In this document: positions 31,428-38,356 of the stretch, one piece after another | How positions within the stretch are numbered: position 1 is the stretch's first letter | Layout of the letters: each line of letters starts with the position of its first letter | From: a virus | DNA: 39,203 nucleotides | IMG/VR virus record: IMGVR_UViG_3300020021_000027 | Span: 1-39,203 of that record | Reading direction: 5' to 3' (one strand) | Translations under genes and position numbers: made by a program | Notes under the pieces: model-generated | Database searches by the model: none | Seen by the model: the letters and a program-made list of their open reading frames with translations, nothing else | What the model was told of the DNA's origin: nothing

Positions 31428-31777
31428 AGCAGCGGCTCGCTTGCATCGGCGTCGAACGCCGCGGTGAAGGCTTGGTCACGCTGGGCCTTGGGCAGCGCGC
31501 GAAGGTAGGCCACGATCTCATCCACTGAGAACTCACCCAATGCCCGAGCCCGAGCCTTATCCTGCTGTCGCAGTTCCGACATTACAGCGGTTACTCGCTC
31601 GGTGAGCCACGCCAAGTGTGAGACGAGATCCTTATCGTAGTCCGGTTCCTTCGCGATCGCCGTCGTTATCTGATCGACGCAGGATCCGAGCGTCGACAGC
31701 GATTGATCGCACAACGCTCGGGCCCGAGCCATCATCGATGGCCCCGGGCCGGGCTCCATCTCGTCAACTGCCGCCAC
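31424..31777 (-). CDS. Small helical protein; small-terminase candidate
   Basis: 117 residues. Helical throughout: ARARALCDQSLSTLGSCVDQITTAIAKEPDYDKDLVSHLAWLTERVTAVMSELRQQDKARARALGEFSVDEIVAYLRALPKAQRD. The VDEIVAYLRALP..QRD.AF ending resembles the C-terminal oligomerisation part of some small terminases. No clear DNA-binding helix-turn-helix at the N-terminus. No other small-terminase candidate is stronger. The start is uncertain: an ATG 6 codons downstream is possible. Confidence 0.5.
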   Translation of the reverse strand: MAAVDEMEPGPGPSMMARARALCDQSLSTLGSCVDQITTAIAKEPDYDKDLVSHLAWLTERVTAVMSELRQQDKARARALGEFSVDEIVAYLRALPKAQRDQAFTAAFDADASEPLL

Positions 31778-31883
31778 TGGATCCCGCGGATGCCGATGCT
31801 GCCGACTTGCTGGGATTGCTTGCTGTCATGCTTGCCTTCGTGGCGGCCGACTTCACGCCGGCTGATGCCTTTGCCTTTGCCAT
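31764..31883 (-). CDS. 39-residue Lys/Ala/Ser micro-protein
   Basis: Starts MAKAKASAGVKSAATKASM and ends in a Ser/Gly run; five Lys and no acidic residues, so net charge about +5. It is preceded by a 13-base perfect match to the 16S anti-Shine-Dalgarno, 8 bases from the ATG, which argues strongly that it is translated and abundant. Similar Lys/Ala peptides occur as histone-H1-like tails. A DNA-compacting or internal-head peptide is one idea. Its stop overlaps the next gene by 14 bases. Confidence 0.6.
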   Translation of the reverse strand: MAKAKASAGVKSAATKASMTASNPSKSAASASAGSSGGS

Positions 31884-31886
31884 ATT

Positions 31887-31899
31887 GATCACCTCCTTT
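31887..31899 (-). promoter_or_regulatory. Full-length Shine-Dalgarno
   Basis: On the minus strand the sequence is AAAGGAGGTGATC, complementary to the last 13 bases of typical bacterial 16S rRNA (GATCACCTCCTTT). The TGA stop of the upstream gene is embedded in it. Most other genes here have 4-6 matching bases, so this site is exceptional. It decides the start of the micro-protein at 31883. Confidence 0.9.
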
Positions 31900-32182
31900 G
31901 GTTTTTTAGTCTCTCATCAACGGCGGCGCCGTCGATGTATTTATCGCCGAGATCGGCAATCCCATGGCCGCGGAGGAATTGCTCCTTCGCGGCACGCGAC
32001 TGAAAACACAACGCGACCCAGAACTCGGAATCCGTCGCGTCGATATAGCGCTGCCGCTCCACCTTTGCGCGCTCCTTAAATGCCGCGAGCGTCGCGCTCA
32101 CAGTCTCCGCATTTGCTGTCGGTGACCGCGCTGCCTCGCGTTCCGCCTTGTGGCGCTCCGCCTTGCGATCAAGAAATCCCAT
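31889..32182 (-). CDS. Phage protein with FWVALCFQ..GDKYIDG signature
   Basis: 97 residues. ATG at 32182 overlaps the upstream gene by 14 bases. Helical basic N-terminus (GFLDRKAERHKAEREAARS), then DSEFWVALCFQSRAAKEQFLRGHGIADLGDKYIDGAAVDERL. I know this C-terminal pattern from small phage proteins encoded close to terminase/packaging genes. Function unknown. Confidence 0.6.
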   Translation of the reverse strand: MGFLDRKAERHKAEREAARSPTANAETVSATLAAFKERAKVERQRYIDATDSEFWVALCFQSRAAKEQFLRGHGIADLGDKYIDGAAVDERLKNQRR

Positions 32183-32879
32183 GACGGAACACCTCCAGCT
32201 CGGCGAGTGGAAATACCTCGAGCACCCGCCGGTAGTCGGCTGGGCGATGTCGCGCAAGCGGCACGAGGAAACGAGCATCGATCCCATCGAAGCTACGCCC
32301 AAACAATTCATAGTCCACGGGGAGGCTGATCCCGTGCGCCGCGATGATGGCTCGGGTCATCGCGATGTTGTAGTTCCATACGGGATAGAAGGTCTCCGTC
32401 TTCGGGCGGATGTGTCCGAAGCGCTTGAAGCCCAGCCGTCGCACGATCGAATCGCACGCCCGCACGCCCGACGCGACCAAGCACCCCGCGGGTGCGCTGG
32501 TGAGCTTGCGCGCGTCGGCGTAGCAGGCGGCAAAGGTCGGGACGTGGATCCGCTGGGCATCGACCAGCTCCACATGCTGAGGGGGCTGGAACACGCAGTA
32601 CTTGAGCATCCGGAGCAAGCTAGGATGTGGGATGTCAAGGATCTTGCAGTCGAAAACCCGCTCGAAATAGGCCAGCGATTCCGCTACGAATTCCAGACCG
32701 GGGACAAGATGCATATGGAAAGGGATCACATGTAACCCAGATTCCCGACACGCGATCAAGGAGGCGATCGCGTCCTTGCCGCGACTGAATGCGATCAGAT
32801 GGGATCCTCCATAATCTCGCGCAAAATCGTGCAACCATGCATGGTTACCATCGATCTTGAGTCCTTTATCATCCATCAT
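32169..32879 (-). CDS. PAPS-reductase-like (adenine-nucleotide alpha hydrolase) protein
   Basis: 236 residues from ATG at 32879; a TTG six bases further up would lie in the -10 box. GSHLIAFSRGKDAIASLIACRESG (about 26-49) contains the modified P-loop SxGKD(S/A), here S32-R-G-K-D-A. Then LHVIPFHMHLVPGLEFVAESLAYFERVFDCKILDIPHPSL fits the PAPS reductase/ATP-pyrophosphatase fold. The last motif residue is Ala instead of Ser. Phage members are frequent and of unknown substrate; sulfur-based DNA or tRNA modification is possible. The C-terminal half has GHIRPKTETFYPVWNY. Confidence 0.7.
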   Translation of the reverse strand: MMDDKGLKIDGNHAWLHDFARDYGGSHLIAFSRGKDAIASLIACRESGLHVIPFHMHLVPGLEFVAESLAYFERVFDCKILDIPHPSLLRMLKYCVFQPPQHVELVDAQRIHVPTFAACYADARKLTSAPAGCLVASGVRACDSIVRRLGFKRFGHIRPKTETFYPVWNYNIAMTRAIIAAHGISLPVDYELFGRSFDGIDARFLVPLARHRPADYRRVLEVFPLAELEVFRHGIS

Positions 32880-32925
32880 CGGCAATTATGGTGCCCTTTT
32901 TTGGAGAATTTCCGTCCAGAACTAT
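32880..32925 (-). promoter_or_regulatory. Possible internal promoter before the PAPS-like gene
   Basis: The only AT-rich gap in the right-hand leftward unit. On the minus strand CATAAT (32890-32885) sits so that transcription would start at about 32879, the ATG. An A-run lies in the spacer. No good -35 is visible (GGAAAT at a 17-bp spacing). Weak evidence, but again consistent with a leaderless mRNA. Confidence 0.35.
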
Positions 32926-33438
32926 CTATCGCCTGCGCTCGCGTCCGGTGAGGGGAGTGCCGAGGGCATACCCCGCCGGGATGGGGGTGGTCACACCAGC
33001 GATTTCGGCGGGCGCGCTCGACACCTGACGACCATACCCGTGCTCGTCGCGATTGAACAGATCAGCGACCGCTCGCGCGAGCCTGCACGTCCTGCACAGC
33101 CGACCCATCTCCGGCGTGACCATCGCGTCGCCGAGATCGTGCCCGGCCGAGCATCGCCTGCGCTTGCACCGATACGCCCAGCTCTTGCGCCGTTCGTTCT
33201 CGGCCTGCGTCACCGGCTCGAGGTGCCAAGGGTTGACGCAGAGCTCACGACGGCACAGATGGTCGAGCACCTGGTCGGCGGCAATCGCGAGCCCGGCCTG
33301 CTCGTATGCGATCCGATATGCGCTGCTCGGCCGCTTGCCACGCCATATGATCGGCCGACCGTTGTCGCCACGTTTGCCAGTCCAGAGATGGCATCCGTAC
33401 GTCGGGTCGACGTCGTAGGCGAGCTTGACGGTGGTCAT
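32926..33438 (-). CDS. HNH endonuclease with extra zinc knuckles
   Basis: 170 residues, ATGA start. GCHLWTGKRGDNGRPIIWRGKRPSSAYRIAYEQAG (about 15-49), VLDHLCRRELCVNPWHLEPVTQAEN (about 57-81): the DH pair (59-60), N69 and H72, then N81 form the beta-beta-alpha-metal active site of HNH_3 proteins. CSAGH (96-100) and CRTC (115-118) form a downstream zinc site, as in CxxxH..CxxC nucleases. It could be a homing-type nuclease or a packaging/anti-host nuclease. Confidence 0.75.
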   Translation of the reverse strand: MTTVKLAYDVDPTYGCHLWTGKRGDNGRPIIWRGKRPSSAYRIAYEQAGLAIAADQVLDHLCRRELCVNPWHLEPVTQAENERRKSWAYRCKRRRCSAGHDLGDAMVTPEMGRLCRTCRLARAVADLFNRDEHGYGRQVSSAPAEIAGVTTPIPAGYALGTPLTGRERRR

Positions 33439-33878
33439 TTGCCAGCCACCATCTCTCCGTATGTCTCCACGCGCAGCGTCCAGAGTTTGCGCTTGCCGCT
33501 GGCGCCGCGCTGTGACCATGACCAGAGCTCAAGCCGGCAGGAGGCCTCGACGAACATCCGCGCGCGTTCCTCCGCGAGGATCTTGTCGCGTCGGGTCGCA
33601 TGTGAGGCGCCCGCGCAAGCCTGGATGCCGATGAGCTGCGGATGCCTACTTCCGTCCCGAGGCGTGATCGCTATCACGTCGATCACGCCGAATAGGTCGA
33701 CGCGAACCTTCGCATACGGATTCCATCGCTCGACGACCTGAGCTGTCCATCCACGCTCGCGGCATTCCGCTAACGTGCGCTGCGTGGGCGATGTCGACTT
33801 GGCGCGGCGCTTGGACTTGGCGGCGGCATCGATCTCAGCGACACCAACCGACGCCGCGATGAGCGCGTCAATGCTCAC
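33435..33878 (-). CDS. Restriction-endonuclease-fold (PD-(D/E)XK-like) protein
   Basis: 147 residues from GTG at 33878, whose GTGA overlaps a stop in the neighbouring frame. Contains RTLAECRERGWTAQVVERWNPYAKVRVDLFGVIDVIAITP (about 43-82) followed by PQLIGIQACAGASHATRRDKILAEERARMFVEASCRLELWSW. The pattern DLFG.(I)D(V/I)(I/L)A ... (I/L)GIQ matches phage proteins with a PD-(D/E)XK-like core where the E-x-K is replaced by I-Q. Resolvase or inactive nuclease both possible. Confidence 0.6.
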   Translation of the reverse strand: MSIDALIAASVGVAEIDAAAKSKRRAKSTSPTQRTLAECRERGWTAQVVERWNPYAKVRVDLFGVIDVIAITPRDGSRHPQLIGIQACAGASHATRRDKILAEERARMFVEASCRLELWSWSQRGASGKRKLWTLRVETYGEMVAGK

Positions 33879-34097
33879 TCGTCGTCTCCACTGCCCGCCT
33901 TCTCCTTCTTGATCTTCGACGTCTTGATCGACTCGCTGATGAACACCTTTGGCCTCGACGATGACCTGGCCTGCCTTGATCGCCTTGCCCTTGGCCTTCT
34001 CGAGCGTCTCGCACGCGTCGTCGAGCGCGGGAATGGACTTCGGCTGGGGCTCGTCGTCGCGACGGGTGCCGGGTAGTTCGGCTTGCTTCTTTGCCAT
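33875..34097 (-). pseudogene. Small lysine-rich protein, frameshifted
   Basis: ATG at 34097 with AGAGGA upstream. Reads MAKKQAELPGTRRDDEPQPK ... KGKAIKAGQVIVEAK, then the frame runs on into the nuclease-like gene. Removing one G at about 33949-33950 gives VFISESIKTSKIKKEKAGSGDDE and a TGA (33877-33875) overlapping the GTG of the next gene, exactly the junction type used elsewhere. I read this as a 73-residue gene with a one-base insertion (error, mutation or +1 shift). Otherwise the two are fused into 220 residues. Confidence 0.5.
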
Positions 34098-34112
34098 TGG
34101 TGGTCCTCTTGG

Positions 34113-35174
34113 TCAGGATCGGTTTGTCGTATGATCGACGCGCCAGACGATGCACAGCGCGCGCACTTCCTGGGTCACGTCGCGTTCATCTGCGTAATAA
34201 AGCGCATGCGGATACGGATTGCTGCTCGCCTCGATGCCCTCGGGCGGCTCGAACTCCAGACGTGCGCCGATCGGGAATGCGACCGCATGCACGAGCGGCC
34301 ACAGGCGCGCGAACCACTCGGTATCCGGTGCCCAGCGCAGCAGCGCGCCGAACCGCGTGTGGCCATAGTGCTGGATCGCATCGAGCACGAGCTCGTAGGG
34401 TGGCTGGATCCAGACGCGTGTGTGGGCCTCGGCCTCCTCGATTTCCCTGCTGCGCTCGCGCCATCGCCCATAGCCTCCACCATCGCCGAATCCGTCGCCG
34501 CCGTCCTCGAGCATGCAGCGGTGCACCGCTGCGACGTGAGAGCGCGGCGAGCTGAAGGGGTCGAGATCCCATGGGCCCACCGCCTCCGCAAGCGCCTTGG
34601 GCGTGCACCACTTGCCTCGTGAGACATCGCCGCTGCCGCCGGTGACATTGGCCTTGCCGGCGCGCAGGATGCGCTTCTGCACGTCCGCAGGCAGTCGGGC
34701 GAGCGCCTGGACGATGTCGCTCTCGGTCAGCGCGCGGAACGGCGCCAAGTCTCCGGGCTGCTCGAGCGGCGTGATCCGTGGTCCGGTGTCGTCGTCCGAG
34801 TCCCGGTCGAGATTCGGCTCACGGGGTGGCCGGTGAGCCGAATCTCTATCGGGCTGCTCGCCGTGAACCTTGCCGGTCCGCGCCTCATGTATGTACCGGA
34901 CGGCCGTGGAATCATCGAGCTTGACGCGCGCCAAGAACTCGCTCCACCCCTTCGCCTTAGGGCCGCTGATCGGCCAGGCGCCCCGGGCCTTAAGCAGCGC
35001 GGCGCCGATCTCGAGCCGGCGCATGTGCTGCGTCGCTCGCGCGGCCTTGCCAAGCTGCTCATGGCGTGCGGCCGACCGGTCTGCGTCACGCTCGACGGCC
35101 AGGGCGACGATGATCTGCTCGGCGCAGAGGTCGACGTCGATTGCGGCCTCGATGATTGCCGCTGCAGACCTCAC
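34113..35174 (-). CDS. Dam-like N6-adenine DNA methyltransferase with N-terminal DUF3102-like region
   Basis: 353 residues, GTG start in GTGA. The N-terminal half has an IGAALLKARGAWPISGPKAKGWSEFLARVKLDDSTAVRYIHEA region (about 56-98) like DUF3102. The C-terminal half has KWCTPKALAEAVGPWDLDPFSSP (188-210) and TRVWIQPPYE (252-261), the layout of phage Dam methyltransferases (PF05869) with QPPY in place of NPPY/DPPY. Ends with FPIGARLEFEPPEGIEASSNPYPHALYY. It could protect phage DNA from restriction. Confidence 0.75.
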   Translation of the reverse strand: MRSAAAIIEAAIDVDLCAEQIIVALAVERDADRSAARHEQLGKAARATQHMRRLEIGAALLKARGAWPISGPKAKGWSEFLARVKLDDSTAVRYIHEARTGKVHGEQPDRDSAHRPPREPNLDRDSDDDTGPRITPLEQPGDLAPFRALTESDIVQALARLPADVQKRILRAGKANVTGGSGDVSRGKWCTPKALAEAVGPWDLDPFSSPRSHVAAVHRCMLEDGGDGFGDGGGYGRWRERSREIEEAEAHTRVWIQPPYELVLDAIQHYGHTRFGALLRWAPDTEWFARLWPLVHAVAFPIGARLEFEPPEGIEASSNPYPHALYYADERDVTQEVRALCIVWRVDHTTNRS

Positions 35175-35664
35175 AGCGCCCGCTTTCTCGCGACCGCTCG
35201 CGCAGCAGCCGCAGCGCGTTGGTGGGATCGGGCGTCCGCTATCACATGCGCGATGTCAGGCTGGCCGAGCTCGCGCAGGCGATCGACCAGCTCGCGCTCG
35301 CGCAGGTCGTTATCCACGAGCGACCGCAGCTCGCGGATCACAGCTGCGGTCGCCTCGCGAACCTTGCGGTGCCGCTCCTCGCGTTGCGCCTTCGCGATAG
35401 GGGTGCATCGATCGCAGAATACGATCTGGCTCTTCGCGATATTGGGCTCGCGCCTCGAGGTCAGGATTTGGTTCGCGTGATCGCGCGCGTCGATGGCCTC
35501 TGCCGTAACCCCGACCATCGCGACGCCGCACATGCGGCAGGGCCAATGCTCGACAATCGCGGGCGGCGTCCAGCTGTACTTCGCGGGCTTGGGGTCGCGG
35601 TGGCGCTCGGTGTCGGCGCGTAGCCGCATGTCGGCAGCAATCTCGGGGTCGAGCGTCTCGTGGG

Positions 35665-35668
<4 letters not shown>
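35171..35668 (-). CDS. Zinc-knuckle protein, replication-linked
   Basis: 165 residues, ATGA start. CRMCGVAMVGV (about 44-54) and CDRCTPIAKAQREERHRK (about 83-100) form two CxxC knuckles flanking a helical insertion. The long charged C-terminal helix (REATAAVIRELRSLVDNDLRERELVDRLREL) could be a dimerisation coil. Coupled to the replication protein upstream and to the methyltransferase downstream, so DNA binding is likely. Not a recognised family. Confidence 0.6.
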
Positions 35669-36509
<841 letters not shown>

Positions 36510-36513
<4 letters not shown>

Positions 36514-36709
36514 TTGGTCTCCGCGCCGCTCACCACGGCCTCCACCGAATCGGAGGCCGCGTCGCGCACCACGCGATCGCCGATGGCGATCGCGAGGATC
36601 GCGCCGACCGCCACGGGCCGAGGAGCAGCCAGATCGCGCCCAGGCTGGCGCCGCCGATCGCCAGGGTCACGGCGCAGCGCACGCCGGCGGCGAGCTCGTC
36701 GCGGTTCAC
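36510..36709 (-). pseudogene. Two-helix membrane protein split by a frameshift
   Basis: GTG at 36709 overlaps the upstream stop (GTGA). Reads VNRDELAAGVRCAVTLAIGG then ASLGAIWLLLGP, one hydrophobic helix. At about 36615 the frame must change by one base, after which it reads PVAVGAILAIAIGDRVVRDAASD to a TGA at 36512-36510 that overlaps the next ATG (ATGA). The span is 200 nt, one short of 67 codons, and the GGCCCG run there is where one C seems missing. If restored it gives a 66-residue protein with two membrane segments. Alternatives: a real mutation, or two tiny overlapping genes (the second from GTG at 36614). Confidence 0.5.
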
Positions 36710-37095
36710 GCTCGCTCCCACAGCGCGAGCGTGTCGTGGCCCTCGCTCATCAGCCGATCTGGTGGCTCATCGCCGAGATGCGTCAGGTCGATCGCCGACC
36801 TCGACGCATGCCACTCGATGCGCATCCATCTCGACACGCGACCACCGACGAGGATCACGCCGGCGCACAACTGCACGACAGCCTTCGCGTCCTCGATCCC
36901 CGCCGCGCGCTGCGCCGGATCCGCATCGTCATCACCGGCCAGGACCGACGCGATCCACGGCGCGATGATCGTGACGATCGGGAACGACTTGCGCAGGCAG
37001 GTCAGCCAACGCATCGCGCGGCGCAGGTTCGCTCGCGTCGCCTCGGGCGTGGCGGCGCCGAGCGGATGGCACATGTAGTAGACGGGGCGGATCAC
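36706..37095 (-). CDS. DUF4406 / nucleoside-2-deoxyribosyltransferase-like protein
   Basis: 129 residues, GTG start in GTGA. VYYMCHPLGAATPEATRANLRRAMRWLTCLRKSFPIVTIIAPWI (about 5-48) and AGIEDAKAVVQLCAGVILVGGRVSRWM (about 65-91): the (Y)xx.HPLG ... R.NL..A ... D....V..C.GVILVGGR..S motifs are typical of DUF4406-type phage proteins related to nucleoside deoxyribosyltransferases (TIR/MazG-adjacent fold). Substrate unknown. Coupled to the C5 methyltransferase upstream. Confidence 0.65.
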   Translation of the reverse strand: MIRPVYYMCHPLGAATPEATRANLRRAMRWLTCLRKSFPIVTIIAPWIASVLAGDDDADPAQRAAGIEDAKAVVQLCAGVILVGGRVSRWMRIEWHASRSAIDLTHLGDEPPDRLMSEGHDTLALWERA

Positions 37096-37958
37096 GCGGA
37101 CCTCATCCCGGCACGGATGAACGCCGCCGCGACTTGCGGGACGATTGCATTGCCGTAGCCCCGCAACAGCGCCACACGTCCGGATAGCCCATACACCAGC
37201 GGGTGTGTTCCGGGTTCAACTGGCCGCGAGACGCCGTCGGAGCATGGGATCCACTCGCAGTCCGACCAGCCGCAGTGGGCAAGTCCTCGCCTTCCGTCCT
37301 CTCCGGTTTGTCCGCCGTCGGCCCCTTCGCGCCGTCCACCGCTCGAGGCGTCGGCCAAGTCGAGAGCTTCGCAACGCCGCTCAGCTTGAGGAGCTTCGCT
37401 CGCTCGCCATCCGCGCCCGTCCGATCGTACTGGTAATCTCCCGTGCTGACCGTCGGCGTGGGCCACGAAGAACAACCGCTGTCGACGGTGCGGAGCGCCG
37501 ACGCTGCAAGCCGGCAGATCCGCCGCTGCGCAGGCGTAACCTGCTCCTTCCAGGTCAGCGAATACAAGATCGAGCCACGCCCAGCCAAGTCGGCTCGCAA
37601 CCTGCTCGCCAAAGATAACTGAAGGGCGGCACTCGCGGATGAGCTCGAACCAGGTGGGCCAGAGATGGCGGGGATCGTCGAAGCCGCGCCGTCTTCCTGC
37701 CGACGAGAATCCTTGGCACGGACAGGATCCGGTCCAGATATCAGCTTCGTCGGGCACGCCGGCGAGTCGACAGGCAAGACCCCAACCGGAGATGCCGGCG
37801 AAGAAGTGGCGCTGACCAGGTCCAGCAACGTCAGCTGGTACCAGATCTGAGATCGATCGCTCATCGACGGCTCCAGGTGCGACGTGGCCAGCCGAGATCA
37901 GGTTGCGTGTCCATTGCGCTGCCTTCGGATCGATCTCGTTGTAGATCGTGGTGGTCAC
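37092..37958 (-). CDS. C5-cytosine DNA methyltransferase
   Basis: 288 residues, GTG start at 37958 in a GTGA overlap with the tiny upstream gene. Motif I HFFAGISGWGLACRLAG (51-67), motif IV GSCPCQGFSSAGRRRG with catalytic Cys81, motif VI FGEQVASR (116-123, GEQV in place of the usual ENV), motif VIII HRRQRLFFVAHA (157-168) and motif X LRGYGNAIVPQVAAAFI (265-281). The target-recognition region between VIII and X is only about 95 residues. About 88 percent of the gene is also open in the +1 frame (37864-37103), see that entry. Probably modifies phage DNA to evade restriction. Confidence 0.85.
   Translation of the reverse strand: MTTTIYNEIDPKAAQWTRNLISAGHVAPGAVDERSISDLVPADVAGPGQRHFFAGISGWGLACRLAGVPDEADIWTGSCPCQGFSSAGRRRGFDDPRHLWPTWFELIRECRPSVIFGEQVASRLGWAWLDLVFADLEGAGYACAAADLPACSVGAPHRRQRLFFVAHADGQHGRLPVRSDGRGWRASEAPQAERRCEALDLADASSGGRREGADGGQTGEDGRRGLAHCGWSDCEWIPCSDGVSRPVEPGTHPLVYGLSGRVALLRGYGNAIVPQVAAAFIRAGMRSA
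37103..37864 (-). CDS. Nested +1-frame protein inside the C5 methyltransferase
   Basis: 253 residues, same strand as the methyltransferase and wholly inside it. ATG at 37864. Contains ASRLRADLAGRGSILYSLTWKEQVTPAQRRICRLAASALRTVDSGCSSWPTPTVS, a second WPTP at about residue 170 (STWPTPRAVDGAKGP) and GQLNPEHTRWCMGYPDVW near the end. I have seen this pattern (S.LTWK...TP....C.L.AS.RRT...G...WPTP ... LNP....WLMG(F/Y)P..W) repeatedly in phage and metagenome proteins, so this frame is under selection somewhere. Whether it is translated here is not shown; no strong ribosome-binding site seen. Confidence 0.45.
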   Translation of the reverse strand: MSDRSQIWYQLTLLDLVSATSSPASPVGVLPVDSPACPTKLISGPDPVRAKDSRRQEDGAASTIPAISGPPGSSSSASAALQLSLASRLRADLAGRGSILYSLTWKEQVTPAQRRICRLAASALRTVDSGCSSWPTPTVSTGDYQYDRTGADGERAKLLKLSGVAKLSTWPTPRAVDGAKGPTADKPERTEGEDLPTAAGRTASGSHAPTASRGQLNPEHTRWCMGYPDVWRCCGATAMQSSRKSRRRSSVPG

Positions 37959-38062
37959 AGCGCCGTCTCGCTCGCGGTCTGCTCGCGCGCCACGACCAGC
38001 ACCCACGGCCCCAGCGGCAGCGGCAACAACACACGATAGTCGAGCGGGCCGCTCGGGCTCAA
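37955..38062 (-). CDS. 35-residue hydrophobic micro-protein
   Basis: TTG start at 38062 overlapping the upstream stop (TTGA), stop overlapping the methyltransferase GTG (GTGA). Residues about 9-27 (YRVLLPLPLGPWVLVVARE) are hydrophobic with several Pro and may lie in or on the membrane. The double coupling is the main evidence; it could also serve just to relay ribosomes. Confidence 0.45.
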   Translation of the reverse strand: MSPSGPLDYRVLLPLPLGPWVLVVAREQTASETAL

Positions 38063-38349
38063 GTCTCACCCTCGATCTCCACCCGTGCGGCCTCATGTAG
38101 CCCGGCCCGCATCCGATCCTCCTCCGCGAGTTCGCCAGCGACGTCGTATACGAGCGCGTCGACGCGCTCGTCGAATCGCTCCGCACGCCAGTCGCGATCC
38201 TTGGCGAGCTCGAGCTCGCCGTACCGCTCGCGGCCGAGCTCGAGGCGTTGTTGGACCCGATCGATCACGCGCAGCTCATCGAGCCCGAGGAGCTGCTGCC
38301 GTCGGGCGAGATCGCGGCGGAATGCCTGGCGTCGGAGCTCGTTGCCCAT
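38059..38349 (-). CDS. Arg/Glu-rich coiled-coil protein
   Basis: 96 residues, ATG at 38349 with gagg upstream, 7 bases after the DUF6745-like stop. Sequence MGNELRRQAFRRDLARRQQLLGLDELRVIDRVQQRLELGRERYGELELAKDRDWRAERFDERVDAL: continuous charged helix, likely dimeric coil. No motif recognised. Confidence 0.6.
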   Translation of the reverse strand: MGNELRRQAFRRDLARRQQLLGLDELRVIDRVQQRLELGRERYGELELAKDRDWRAERFDERVDALVYDVAGELAEEDRMRAGLHEAARVEIEGET

Positions 38350-38356
38350 CTTGGCC

